Below are positions 53,073 through 62,273 of a stretch of DNA of 64,000 nt, in pieces (position 1 is the stretch's first letter; each line of letters starts with the position of its first letter). The stretch spans positions 186,001 through 250,000 of the forward strand of contig NZ_SRLH01000002.1 of NCBI RefSeq assembly GCF_004745595.1. Reading direction: 5' to 3'. The DNA comes from Flavobacterium humi (lineage in GTDB: Bacteria; Bacteroidota; Bacteroidia; Flavobacteriales; Flavobacteriaceae). The translations under genes and the position numbers were made by a program. The notes under the pieces are model-generated. The model saw nothing but the letters and a program-made list of their open reading frames with translations. It was not told where the DNA came from and did not search any database.

Positions 53073-55386
53073 AAGAATAGAAATACATAATTTTAAAGTT
53101 TTTCAAAACATAAGTATCAATTTTGAATCCTCAGATTTAATTGTTTTTGATGGTCCTAATGGATTTGGAAAAACATCGATTTATGATGCAATAGAATTAC
53201 TTTTTACGGGTAAAATAAGACGATTTGATGATTTAAGAGGTAGATTAATTGATGGTAGAGAAAGTTTTTCTGAACATCCATTTTTATGTGATTATGCTGA
53301 TGGGGATATATTAATAACAATTGAATTTCTAAAAGATAGTACTTCACATATCTTAGAGAGAGTTGCGAAAAGAGATAAGCTAATAAATTCAGTAGATTTT
53401 AGTTCGTATGAATTATACATTAAGGATGACTTCATTTCTGAAGAAAAAAATTTAATTCAAAATGAAGAAGAATATTTAACCCAAATCCTAGGGTCAAATT
53501 ACAGACAGAATTTTCAGTTTTTAAATTACATCGAACAAGAAGATAGCTTGTTTTTATTAAAGAGCCAAGATAAAAATAGAAAGCAACATATATCTCACTT
53601 ATTTAATGTTTATGAATTTGAAAATAAAATCAACAAAGTTGATAAGCTAAAAAATAAAATCATTGAGTTATGTAATGTTGATAAAAAAAGAGAAATTGAT
53701 GATTTAAAGGAATTAATAAAAAAAATTGAAGAATTTCTAGCAACTGAATTTAATAATGCAGAATACATAAAATTGTTTTCTGAGAAAGAAATTTCATGGG
53801 ATTTAGAAGAGTTCAACTATCAGAGTAACAGCTACGAAAATCTTTTTAATGAAGAAGGTAACATTACAAGATTAAAAAAACTAGTTGAAAATAAAGAATT
53901 ATTTAAAAGTTATATCCGAAATGAAAAGATTAATAGCTTAATTCCAGATACTGAAAGAGTAGAAAACTTTCTATTATACTATAAATTTCTTCCCCAAAGA
54001 GAAACTTTAAGAGATCAAAAAAATAAATTTTTAAGCATAAATAAAATCATTGAGGATTTAACAGAATTTTCAATTGAAAATATTAAAGATGATTCTTTTG
54101 AAATTGAACTAGAAAATTTCGATTTTATTGAAGAAGATTCAATCTCAGATTTAAATGAAGGATATGAATCACTACGTGTCAAATTAAAAGAGTTAGATGA
54201 ATTAGAAAATATTTATTCTAAGATAAAAGAATCTAGAGAAAAATTAGTTGATAATATTAAAAAACTAAAAGAAGGTGAAGATATTGAAACAACAGGAGCT
54301 TGTTTTTTGTGTGGCTATGATTGGACTGATATTGATAATTTATTAGAAAATATCGAAATACAATCAGTTAATCTCGAAGAAATTAGCTCGTCGAAAAGTA
54401 GAATATTCAATGAAGAATTAATTAAATTTAAGGAAGAAATTATATTTCCTATTATCGAAGTTTTAAATCATAAAATTATTGAGATTAAAGTTGATGTCAA
54501 CTTTATAAATAAGTTTTTGTCAATCGATGAAGTATTTTTTAACACTGTAAAAAAGGAATTTGAAAATATTGATTTTGATTTTAAAGAATACTTAAACGAG
54601 ACATTAAGCAGTGAAAGTGTAATTGATATAGAAAACATTACTCCAATATTAAATTCACTTAAAATAGAAATAGAATTAGATGGTATTGAATCTTATTATA
54701 AAGAGTTTTTCGCTCAGTATTTTGATAATAAGTTTGATTTATTGAACTCCATGAAAATAGAAAATTTAATCCAAAAAGAGAATTACCTAAAGTATAAATA
54801 TTCATTATTACAAAACGAAACACTCGATAGAAACAAACAAGAATTACTTAACAAAGAAGGCAAGTTCAATAATGCAAAAACATTAGAAGATAACTTGAAA
54901 AATTTAAACAGTATCTATAAAAAATCTTTAAAAGAATATCAGAAAAAAGTAATAAAAGACATTGAAATTATATTTCATATATATTCAGGAAGAATTATGC
55001 AGGATTTCCAAGGAGGTTTAGGACTATTCATTTATTCAGATAAAGATGGTATTAGATTTCAAACTAATCCGTCTAAAACATTTGATGCTGTTTTTTCCAT
55101 GAGTTCCGGTCAGCTGTCAGCATTAATTATTTCTTTTACACTAGCATTACATAAAAAATATTCTCAAAACAAGATTATTTTGATTGATGACCCAGTTCAA
55201 ACTATGGATGAAATCAATATAGCTGGATTCATAGAATTATTAAGAAATGAATTTTATTCAAATCAATTAATAATTTCAACTCATGAAGATATGGCTTCTG
55301 CTTATATGAGATATAAATTCAAAAACTATGGTTTGGCACAAAAAAGAATTAATTTAAAATCTTATTCAGTAAATCATAATGGCTAA
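53062..55386 (+). CDS. SMC/RecF-like ATPase of the ABC-three-component system
   Basis: Protein of 774 residues. N-terminal Walker A GPNGFGKTS at 31-39 in a RecF/SbcC-like head (IKRIEIHNFKVFQN). A long coiled coil is interrupted by CFLCGYDW (C414/C417), half of a zinc-hook-like motif. The C-terminal head has SMSSGQLSALIIS (signature) and IILIDDPVQTMDEIN (Walker B, about 705-718). This is the ABC ATPase core expected to sense or bridge DNA. It overlaps both neighbouring genes (11 and 8 bp). Confidence 0.85.
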   Translation: MKIKRIEIHNFKVFQNISINFESSDLIVFDGPNGFGKTSIYDAIELLFTGKIRRFDDLRGRLIDGRESFSEHPFLCDYADGDILITIEFLKDSTSHILERVAKRDKLINSVDFSSYELYIKDDFISEEKNLIQNEEEYLTQILGSNYRQNFQFLNYIEQEDSLFLLKSQDKNRKQHISHLFNVYEFENKINKVDKLKNKIIELCNVDKKREIDDLKELIKKIEEFLATEFNNAEYIKLFSEKEISWDLEEFNYQSNSYENLFNEEGNITRLKKLVENKELFKSYIRNEKINSLIPDTERVENFLLYYKFLPQRETLRDQKNKFLSINKIIEDLTEFSIENIKDDSFEIELENFDFIEEDSISDLNEGYESLRVKLKELDELENIYSKIKESREKLVDNIKKLKEGEDIETTGACFLCGYDWTDIDNLLENIEIQSVNLEEISSSKSRIFNEELIKFKEEIIFPIIEVLNHKIIEIKVDVNFINKFLSIDEVFFNTVKKEFENIDFDFKEYLNETLSSESVIDIENITPILNSLKIEIELDGIESYYKEFFAQYFDNKFDLLNSMKIENLIQKENYLKYKYSLLQNETLDRNKQELLNKEGKFNNAKTLEDNLKNLNSIYKKSLKEYQKKVIKDIEIIFHIYSGRIMQDFQGGLGLFIYSDKDGIRFQTNPSKTFDAVFSMSSGQLSALIISFTLALHKKYSQNKIILIDDPVQTMDEINIAGFIELLRNEFYSNQLIISTHEDMASAYMRYKFKNYGLAQKRINLKSYSVNHNG

Positions 55387-57709
55387 TTACGACTTTTCAA
55401 CTTTAAACGATAGAGACTTAGAGGAATTGACTAGAGATTTGTTTTCAAAAGAATTAAGTGTAAATTTTCAGTCATTCAAACCAGGACCTGACAAAGGTAT
55501 TGATTTGAGATACTCAACAGTAAATGATGAAAACGAAATAATTATTCAAGTTAAACACTACTTAGGTTCTGGAATCTCTAAATTAAAATTAGATTTAAAA
55601 AATAATGAAATTCAAAAGGTAGTTTTATTAAAACCTAAAAGATACTTATTCTGTACTTCATTACCCTTATCGCCACAAAATAAAGAAGAAATTAAAAATA
55701 TATTCAATCCTTACATTCAATCTACATCAGATGTTATAGGTAAAGAAGACTTAAATAAATGGTTAGATGATTATCCTGAAATTCAAGAAAGGCATTTTAA
55801 ACTTTGGCTATCATCCATTGACATAATAAAGAAAATAGTCAAAAATGGTGTTAAAGGCAGATCCGAATTTTATAAAGAAAAAATATTAAAAGAAATTACA
55901 GTATATGTCCCAAATAAAACGCATAATGAAGCTGTTAATGCGCTAAACAATAATCATTTTATACTAATCACTGGAGCTCCAGGTATTGGTAAATCAACAT
56001 TAGCCAATATGCTGACTTATCAATTTTTAGCCAAAGATTTTGAATTGGTATATGTCAGAGAAATAACGGAAGCAGAAGAAGCTTTTTCTCCTGAAAAAAA
56101 GCAAATATTTTATTTTGATGACTTTTTAGGTGCAATTACTTTGGATTTGTATAGTTCAAGAAATGCCGATTCTGCTATTATAAATTTTATTGAAAGAGTT
56201 AGGGATGATAAACATAAGCGATTAATATTGACTTGTAGAACAACAATTTTAAATCAGGCAAAAAATATTTCTGATAAAATTCAAAATTCCAACATTGATA
56301 TTTCAAATTATGAAGTCAAGATTGAAAACTATACAGATTGGGATAAAGCACGAATTTTGTATAATCACATATACCTTTCAGATATAGAGGATGAACAAAA
56401 GTTCATTTTTTTTCAGAATGATTTTCATTGGAAAGTTATTAAACATCGATACTATAATCCTAGGGTAATTCAAGACATTACAAAAAAGAATAATATAATT
56501 GATTCTGATTATTCAGAAAAATTTATTTTAGATATATTAAATGATCCAAAAAAAATATGGGAGAAACCTTTTAATGTCCAGATTTCGCATATTTCTAGAT
56601 TATTGTTATTAACGATGTATTCATTGAGTGGTGGAATTTATTATGTCACAGATGAAAGACTAAAAGAAGCTTTTAATAGTAGAATAAACCACGAAGTTGT
56701 TTATAATAATTATCAGAGAAAAGGAAATGAATATAATTTTGCCTTAAAAGAATTAGTAGGTGCTTTTATAATTAGAACTATTGATAAAAATAATATAAGA
56801 TATAGCTTTTTTAATCCATCAATAGATGACTTTATTTTTACATATTTTCAAAATTCTAATGAAGAATATTTACAACTACTTAAATCATCCGTTTTTTTTG
56901 AACAATTCAAATACAGAATAGCAACTACGATAATTAAAGGTGAAAAAAGAATAGATTTTTCTAATAAAAATAGTAGAAAAAAATTATATGAGATTTTTGA
57001 AGAAAAGAAAAAACTTCTAAAAGGGTTTCATAGTGATTCTAATCTAAATATCATATCTACTCTTATTCGATTATTTAACAAAAATGAAATTGAACTAGAA
57101 TTATTAGAGAGAATAAATGATTTAGATATAAGTTATTTAAGTTGGGATGATCGTGATAATTTGTCTGAAATTTTAAAATATATAGCCCAAAATAATTTTG
57201 TTCAGCAAATTAATAATTTATCCGAATTAATAAAAATTCTTTCAAAAGATGCTATTTCTCATTATCAAATAAAAAACTTCGCAAATCTAATTAAAGAGAA
57301 CTCTAATTATACTGATTTTATCAATGATTCAAAAATATCTGATTGTGATTATTATAATGAAATCCAAAAAAACATTGATGATTCTTGGGAGAAACTTTCA
57401 AATGATTATATGACAGATGCTTATGGGATAGATAAAACTTTAGAGAAAGACGAATTAGATGACATAATAAATAAAAGAAAGGAAGAAGCTATCCAAATTA
57501 ATAAAGATATTGGGTTAGACGGTTCTGAAGCTATTATTGAATATGAATTTGATACATCATCTCAAATTGAATTTAATAAAGAAAAGAGTAAAGAGAATGA
57601 TATAAAAATTCAAGGATATAAAGAAAATACTAGAGATGAAGTTTTGGACATAAATAGACTATTTAATTCAAATAGTAAAGGTGGAAATTTATTTATGGTT
57701 CCTTTTTAA
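55379..57709 (+). CDS. Mrr-like nuclease fused to a STAND-type NTPase
   Basis: Protein of 776 residues. Residues 1-110 form a restriction-endonuclease-like domain: LNDRDLEELTRDLF, then GPDKGIDLR (D42) and IIIQVKHY (Q57, K59). A P-loop GAPGIGKST (199-207) and FYFDDFLG (Walker B, about 245) follow, then helical regions as in nSTAND3 proteins. Avs-like STAND sensors recognise phage proteins; here the nuclease precedes the NTPase. It overlaps the ABC ATPase gene by 8 bp, so it belongs to the same operon. Confidence 0.8.
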   Translation: MANYDFSTLNDRDLEELTRDLFSKELSVNFQSFKPGPDKGIDLRYSTVNDENEIIIQVKHYLGSGISKLKLDLKNNEIQKVVLLKPKRYLFCTSLPLSPQNKEEIKNIFNPYIQSTSDVIGKEDLNKWLDDYPEIQERHFKLWLSSIDIIKKIVKNGVKGRSEFYKEKILKEITVYVPNKTHNEAVNALNNNHFILITGAPGIGKSTLANMLTYQFLAKDFELVYVREITEAEEAFSPEKKQIFYFDDFLGAITLDLYSSRNADSAIINFIERVRDDKHKRLILTCRTTILNQAKNISDKIQNSNIDISNYEVKIENYTDWDKARILYNHIYLSDIEDEQKFIFFQNDFHWKVIKHRYYNPRVIQDITKKNNIIDSDYSEKFILDILNDPKKIWEKPFNVQISHISRLLLLTMYSLSGGIYYVTDERLKEAFNSRINHEVVYNNYQRKGNEYNFALKELVGAFIIRTIDKNNIRYSFFNPSIDDFIFTYFQNSNEEYLQLLKSSVFFEQFKYRIATTIIKGEKRIDFSNKNSRKKLYEIFEEKKKLLKGFHSDSNLNIISTLIRLFNKNEIELELLERINDLDISYLSWDDRDNLSEILKYIAQNNFVQQINNLSELIKILSKDAISHYQIKNFANLIKENSNYTDFINDSKISDCDYYNEIQKNIDDSWEKLSNDYMTDAYGIDKTLEKDELDDIINKRKEEAIQINKDIGLDGSEAIIEYEFDTSSQIEFNKEKSKENDIKIQGYKENTRDEVLDINRLFNSNSKGGNLFMVPF

Positions 57710-57754
57710 TCTCCTAATCTTAATATCTACAGAAGAAATGGATATGCAACATTA

Positions 57755-57874
57755 GCACACATAAAAAGTTAATTCAACCGCAGCGCTAAAAACTAATTCA
57801 TACACAACGTTAAAAGCTAATTATTATACAACATTAAAAGCTAATTATTATACAACATTAAAAGCTAATTATTA
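57755..57874 (+). repeat. Five tandem 24-bp iterated repeats upstream of the Fic gene
   Basis: Units start at 57755, 57779, 57803, 57827 and 57851. The last two are identical, the third has two changes and the first two are degenerate. All share a core like TTAAAAGCTAATT. There are no spacers, so this is not a CRISPR array. The block ends at the -7 box of the Fic gene, which makes a cooperative operator the simplest reading. Confidence 0.8.
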
Positions 57875-57880
57875 TATTTG
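57873..57880 (+). promoter_or_regulatory. -7 box of the Fic gene promoter
   Basis: TATATTTG fits the Bacteroidota -7 consensus TAnnTTTG. It overlaps the end of the last 24-bp repeat by two bases and lies only 11 bp before the ATG, so the mRNA leader would be very short. A protein bound to the repeats would occlude the -33 region. Confidence 0.6.
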
Positions 57881-57891
57881 CATAAAAAACT

Positions 57892-59406
57892 ATGGCAACA
57901 CCTTCAGAAAATCTTGCAGCTTCATTACAAGTTCTGCAGGAATTACAACAGAATGGAATAATTGCTATTCCCTCACATTTAATCTCCCGCACCCATAGAG
58001 AGAGGCTGGTAAAAAAAGGCTTTTTGCGCGAGGTAATGAGGGGCTGGTATATTCCGGCACGCCCAGACGAAAATGCTGGTGAAAGCACCTCATGGTATGC
58101 TTCTTATTGGAATTTTGCTGGATCATACCTGACTGAACGCTTTGGTGAAGACTGGTGTCTTTCTCCAGAAGAGTCTGCTAAACTACATGCAGCAAACCTG
58201 ACAGTTCCAGCTCAACTACTCGTAAGAGCACCTCAGGGACGCAATCAGATTACAAACCTTTTATACAACACATCTTTACTGGAGATAAGGGCTGCTCTTC
58301 CAGACAAACAACAAACCGTTACTAATTATAATGGCCTACGGCTCTACAATTCTGCAGCTGCCGTTGTAAATATATCTGAAAGCTTTTACCAACAGTATCC
58401 CACGGATGCAAGAACACTTCTTTCAACATTCCGAGACGGTTCTGAGATTCTAGCACTACTCCTTGACGGCGGTAAAAGCGTAGTTGCAGGTAGAATAGCA
58501 GGAGCATTCCGCAACATTGACCGTCCAAAAATTGCAGACGATATTTTGGAAGGTATGCGTTCTGCAGATTATAATGTTCGTGAACTAGACCCTTTTACAT
58601 ACAAAAGTCCCATTGTATTTGCCCAACGCGAAATATCACCCTATGTCAACCGTCTACGTTTAATGTGGAACGAAATGCGAGCTGAAATTATAAAAATCTT
58701 CCCTCCCTCTCCTGGCATGCCGAAAGATAAAGCTGCATACCTAAAACAAGTTGAAGAGAACTATGTCAATGACGCTTACAACTCATTATCAATTGAAGGG
58801 TACCGAGTTAACGCCGAATTAATAGAAAGGGTAAGAAGTGGTGCATGGCAGCCAGATAACAATGAACAGGATAGGCAGCACCGGGATGCTATGGCTGCTC
58901 GCGGCTACTGGCAGGCATTCCAAATGGTACAGAAAAGTATTGAGTCAATCTTAGCAGGAAAAAATCCTGGAAATGTAACAGACAACGATCACGGCACATG
59001 GTATCGTGAAATGTTTGCTCCAAGCGTAACTGCTGGTATTTTAAAACCTTCAGATCTGGCTGGCTACCGGAACCAGCCTATCTATATACGCAGATCTAAA
59101 CATGTTCCTCCGAGTATGGAGGCTGTAAGAGACTTAATGCCTGCATTTTTTGATCTGCTTTCAGATGAAGAGAATGCAGGGGTCAGGGTCGTTCTAGGAC
59201 ATTTCTTTTTTGTTTTTATCCACCCCTATAGTGATGGAAATGGGAGAATCGGTAGATTTCTTATGAACTCGATGATGGCATCTGGAGGATACCCATGGAC
59301 GGTAATTCCTCTGGAGCGAAGATCTGAATATATGACAGCTCTGGAAAGCGCAAGTGCCGCTGGTGACATAGTTCCCTTTACTACCTTCATTACTTCCTTA
59401 TTATAA
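57892..59406 (+). CDS. Fic-family AMPylase-like protein with N-terminal wHTH domain
   Basis: Protein of 504 residues. The C-terminal Fic motif HPYSDGNGRIGR (444-455) is complete, including the catalytic histidine. An inhibitory helix motif S-x-x-x-E-G (S298, E302, G303) precedes it, as in self-inhibited class II Fic enzymes. Residues 10-60 look like the winged-helix domain of AbiEi-type antitoxins (LQELQQNGIIAIPSHLISR, RGWYIPA). DNA binding to the upstream 24-bp repeats and autoregulation are inferred. Fic proteins usually transfer AMP to target proteins. Confidence 0.87.
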   Translation: MATPSENLAASLQVLQELQQNGIIAIPSHLISRTHRERLVKKGFLREVMRGWYIPARPDENAGESTSWYASYWNFAGSYLTERFGEDWCLSPEESAKLHAANLTVPAQLLVRAPQGRNQITNLLYNTSLLEIRAALPDKQQTVTNYNGLRLYNSAAAVVNISESFYQQYPTDARTLLSTFRDGSEILALLLDGGKSVVAGRIAGAFRNIDRPKIADDILEGMRSADYNVRELDPFTYKSPIVFAQREISPYVNRLRLMWNEMRAEIIKIFPPSPGMPKDKAAYLKQVEENYVNDAYNSLSIEGYRVNAELIERVRSGAWQPDNNEQDRQHRDAMAARGYWQAFQMVQKSIESILAGKNPGNVTDNDHGTWYREMFAPSVTAGILKPSDLAGYRNQPIYIRRSKHVPPSMEAVRDLMPAFFDLLSDEENAGVRVVLGHFFFVFIHPYSDGNGRIGRFLMNSMMASGGYPWTVIPLERRSEYMTALESASAAGDIVPFTTFITSLL

Positions 59407-59524
59407 AGTAGCTAGAAGGAGAAAAAGGTAAGTCAAATTAGCTTGGTTTTCAGTATAATCTGTAAACGAATTAAAAAAATTTAACAATTTTATTTTTTAA
59501 GCGATAAATTTGACATATTAAATT

Positions 59525-59594
59525 ATAATTTCAAGCTATCAAGAAAAGTCAAAAGAGGAATAAGATGTTCGATTGTAGACCCATCGACTCCACA
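59525..59594 (+). repeat. Right copy of the 70-bp att-like direct repeat
   Basis: Matches 50097-50166 in the same orientation (about six mismatches) and ends in CCATCGACTCCACA. What follows looks chromosomal: AraC, NTF2-like and menC genes with no mobile functions. This is the probable right junction of the integrated DNA with the chromosome. Confidence 0.7.
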
Positions 59595-59602
59595 GAAACA
59601 AA

Positions 59603-59632
59603 AAAAACCGTCTTGATTGAGGCGGTTTTTTA
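59603..59632 (+). terminator. Terminator after the right att-like repeat
   Basis: AAAAACCG-TC pairs with G-GCGGTTTTT across an 8-nt loop, with one G-T pair, followed by further T residues. It starts 9 bp after the repeat and is probably the native terminator of the RNA gene whose 3' end was used for integration. Confidence 0.7.
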
Positions 59633-59720
59633 TTTTTACATCGGTTCCTATTGCATTTTTTTATACTTTAGATCACTGCAAATCAGTAGATTTATTTTCA
59701 AATTACGATACAATAATCCG

Positions 59721-60539
59721 ATGGAAATTTTACCATGTGCAAGCTTAGCTCCATATATAAAAAATTATACTGTCATTACGATTGATAAGGATCTGAATGA
59801 CGAAGTATTTTACCCAAGCGGTTATGTAGATTTTATCGTCAATATCTCCGGAGGGACTGCAACGACTATCATCAATGGCAAAAGAAAAGATACGCCTTCG
59901 GTAGAACTCCTGGGGCACCTCACCCTTCCTACCCGGCTAACTGTCGCTCAAGGCACTTCGGTACTCATAGCGCGGATTTACCCTCATGCCAGCGCGTTGT
60001 TTTTCTCCGACCCTTTGTCGGAATTTACGAATTATGCCACTGATATGTACGATGTTGCATTGGGCGAAAACAGAGAATTGTATCATCGCATCATGGAAAT
60101 GAATGACCTCGCTTCTAAAATCAAGGTTTTGGAATCCTACTTTCTGCAAAAACTGAAGAAAAACGAAACCAGATTGAAAAAAGTATCAATGGTCAAGGCG
60201 ATCAGCCAAGAGTTTTCATTCGGTTGCCAACCCTTAAATTTACCAGCCATAGCCCACGATTCTGGGTTATCCGAAAGGTATATCCAAAAACTTTACCTGG
60301 CCAATATTGGTATCTCTCCCGCAGCCTTTGCTTCCGTAATCCGGTTTAACAAAAGCCTGCAACTGGTACTCAATACCCAGGAATCACTGACTACAATAGC
60401 CTACGACTGTGGGTATTATGACCAGGCGCATTTTATAAAGGAGTTTAGGAAATTTACGGGCATCACTCCTTCCGTTTCCAGGAATTCACTGGTAAAAAAC
60501 AGTATTGATTTTCAACAGGCTGTCAATATCGGTTTCTAA
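59721..60539 (+). CDS. AraC-family transcriptional regulator
   Basis: Protein of 272 residues when started at ATG 59721 (MEILPCASLAPYIKNY). An upstream in-frame ATG at 59565 lies inside the att-like repeat and terminator and is rejected. The N-terminal domain is a cupin-like sensor (FYPSGYVDFIVNISGG). The C-terminal double HTH has LPAIAHDSGLSERYIQKLY and LTTIAYDCGYYDQAHFIKEF. It is the first chromosomal gene after the right junction, so nearby integration may change its promoter. Confidence 0.88.
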   Translation: MEILPCASLAPYIKNYTVITIDKDLNDEVFYPSGYVDFIVNISGGTATTIINGKRKDTPSVELLGHLTLPTRLTVAQGTSVLIARIYPHASALFFSDPLSEFTNYATDMYDVALGENRELYHRIMEMNDLASKIKVLESYFLQKLKKNETRLKKVSMVKAISQEFSFGCQPLNLPAIAHDSGLSERYIQKLYLANIGISPAAFASVIRFNKSLQLVLNTQESLTTIAYDCGYYDQAHFIKEFRKFTGITPSVSRNSLVKNSIDFQQAVNIGF

Positions 60540-60541
60540 AA

Positions 60542-60988
60542 TTATTTCGCCGGATGGTTGCTACTAAACATATCCCGGTGCATCTTCCAGCCGTTTTTAG
60601 TGTTTTTCCAGATCACAATCACCTTTCCGTCATCTAGTTTTTTGCCTTCCATGTCTGTCATTTCATAATAACTTTCTTCGGTTACGGATGTTTTTCCATC
60701 TCCGTACAGATGCTGGATAGAAAATGTAACCTGTACTTTAGGCCCGTTTTTAAAAAATCCTGCTATTTGCTCGCTTCCGCATAGCGGCGCGGCGTTAGGA
60801 GGAAGCAGGCAGGCATCATCGGTATACCTGGTAAGGATAGATCCGTCATTTTTGTTGGCAAGGTCCGCATAGATAGCATTGCTGGCTTCTATCGCCTTTC
60901 TGGCATCCTTCAGGGCAGGATTTTCGGTTTGGGCATTACAACAAAGTGTAAGCATCAGTAATCCGTTTAAAATAAGTGCTTTTTTCAT
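60542..60988 (-). CDS. Exported NTF2-like (SnoaL/DUF4440-type) protein
   Basis: Protein of 148 residues with a signal peptide (ALILNGLLMLTLCCNAQ). The domain has the NTF2-like layout: helix ARKAIEASNAIYADLAN, then YTDDACLLPPNAAPLCG and strands EESYYEMTDMEGKK and VIVIWKNTKNGWKMHRDMF. Such proteins are often periplasmic binders or small enzymes of unknown substrate. It converges with the AraC gene, with stops 2 bp apart. Confidence 0.78.
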   Translation of the reverse strand: MKKALILNGLLMLTLCCNAQTENPALKDARKAIEASNAIYADLANKNDGSILTRYTDDACLLPPNAAPLCGSEQIAGFFKNGPKVQVTFSIQHLYGDGKTSVTEESYYEMTDMEGKKLDDGKVIVIWKNTKNGWKMHRDMFSSNHPAK

Positions 60989-61316
60989 TTTTTTTAATTT
61001 TTATCCAAAGTAAATCATTCCAATAGGATGGAAATTGTAAAATAACGAACAACTTTTATTTTCAACATTTAAAAAACTTATTAAACCCGGCAATATAACT
61101 TAAGAGCTCGATTTCTGTCGATTCTGGAGAAACCTGCCGAAGGAAGATTTTGATGCAATAGTATAAAACAAGTCTTTTTTTCATTAAATTTGAGTATACA
61201 AAGAAACTTGCTAAACTATTATAAATAAAGAAAATACACTGAAAGCTTCTTTATAAAAAAGCCGGAAGGAAAAACCGTAACCCTCAAATAACTATCAACA
61301 TAAAAAAGTAAACATT
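60989..61316. promoter_or_regulatory. Intergenic region with a -7 box for the helix-hairpin-helix gene
   Basis: About 330 bp, AT-rich, no gene. TAAATTTG at 61185-61192 fits TAnnTTTG and would drive the rightward gene at 61317 with a leader of about 120 nt. Divergent transcription of the NTF2-like gene must also start here, at its left end. Confidence 0.45.
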
Positions 61317-61964
61317 ATGGACTTATCATGCTTGTTAATCCCAGTGATCGCTGGTCTTGTCGGTGCGCTTTTAGGATATTTGGTCGGGAAAGCAAAATCC
61401 GGAGGAGGTACTTTACAATCACAACTGGAAGCCCGCGATTCCGAAAATACGATATTGAATGATACAATTTCAGCGCTGGAAAACGATTTGGCTGCTGCCA
61501 AAGCAGGAACGTCTTTAGCTGCGCTTCAGGCGGATTTGGAAGCTTGCAGATCCAATACGGCAAAACTCAATGCGATTATTTCTTCGCTACATACCGAAAT
61601 AGATGCCATCAGGGCCAAACATTCCAGCTCGCAATCCTTTACAGCTGTGGCAGACCTGGAAATCCCTTTTGACGCAGACCTGGCAGCATCGGTTTACGGC
61701 AGGAAAATCCAGCAGGATGATTTGAAAATCGTGGAAGGAATTGGCCCGAAAATAGAAGAACTATACCATAATGCAGGCATTACAACCTGGAAGGCATTAT
61801 CGGAAACTTCGCTGGAAAAACTCCAAGACATCCTTAGCGAAGCCGGCGAAGGATATGCCATGCACAATCCGTCAACATGGGCCAAACAATGCTTGCTGGC
61901 TTACCAGGGCAAATGGAAGGAATTGAAAGACTGGCAGGAAAATTTAGATGGCGGGAAAGAATAA
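61317..61964 (+). CDS. Membrane-anchored helix-hairpin-helix protein
   Basis: Protein of 215 residues with one N-terminal membrane segment (CLLIPVIAGLVGALLGYLV) and a coiled coil (about 35-100). The C-terminal domain has LKIVEGIGPKIEELY and ITTWKALSE, the HhH arrangement seen in DUF4332/L21-like proteins. The HhH suggests nucleic-acid or protein binding at the membrane, but no function is known to me. It is followed by its own terminator. Confidence 0.7.
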   Translation: MDLSCLLIPVIAGLVGALLGYLVGKAKSGGGTLQSQLEARDSENTILNDTISALENDLAAAKAGTSLAALQADLEACRSNTAKLNAIISSLHTEIDAIRAKHSSSQSFTAVADLEIPFDADLAASVYGRKIQQDDLKIVEGIGPKIEELYHNAGITTWKALSETSLEKLQDILSEAGEGYAMHNPSTWAKQCLLAYQGKWKELKDWQENLDGGKE

Positions 61965-61985
61965 TTACTAAATCTTATCAATACC

Positions 61986-62012
61986 AACCACGCTTTATAG
62001 TGTGGTTTTTTT
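61986..62012 (+). terminator. Terminator after the helix-hairpin-helix gene
   Basis: AACCAC (61986-61991) pairs with GTGGTT (62002-62007), extended inside by G-T and C-G pairs around a TTTATA loop, then a T run. It lies 21 bp after the stop codon. Confidence 0.65.
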
Positions 62013-62019
62013 ATCTTTG
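62012..62019 (+). promoter_or_regulatory. -7 box for the small membrane protein gene
   Basis: TATCTTTG matches TAnnTTTG exactly and starts at the end of the preceding T run, 10 bp before the ATG at 62030. Terminator and promoter are thus fused back to back and the mRNA would be nearly leaderless. Confidence 0.55.
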
Positions 62020-62029
62020 GAAGAAAAAA

Positions 62030-62266
62030 ATGGATTATAACGACATTATCGGCACAATAGGCGTCGGAATTATTTTAATTGCTTATTTCCTGAATATATT
62101 TTCACTGATCCCTAAAGACGGTAAATTCTATTTTGTCTTAAATGTTTTAGGCGCTTCGATTGCCTGTTATGCCTCGATCCTAATCTATTATATGCCCTTT
62201 ATAATCCTGGAAGGGACTTGGGCTGCAGTGAGTGTTGTCGGATTAATCAAATGCCTTAAAAAATAA
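62030..62266 (+). CDS. Small membrane protein (CBU_0592-like)
   Basis: Protein of 78 residues with three membrane segments (IIGTIGVGIILIAYFLNIF, FVLNVLGASIACYASI, FIILEGTWAAVSVVGLI). The ATG at 62030 is chosen because an upstream in-frame Met at 61877 lies inside the preceding gene. The layout, with a tryptophan in the last helix, matches the CBU_0592-like family of unknown function. The next gene follows after 7 bp. Confidence 0.75.
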   Translation: MDYNDIIGTIGVGIILIAYFLNIFSLIPKDGKFYFVLNVLGASIACYASILIYYMPFIILEGTWAAVSVVGLIKCLKK

Positions 62267-62273
62267 GATTCCT

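Noticed and set aside
57755..57874. Repeat block as a CRISPR array
   Set aside because: The 24-bp units are directly adjacent without spacers and no cas gene is present.
59565..59720. Longer N-terminus for the AraC regulator
   Set aside because: The extra 52 codons fall in the att-like repeat and a terminator and do not resemble the family.
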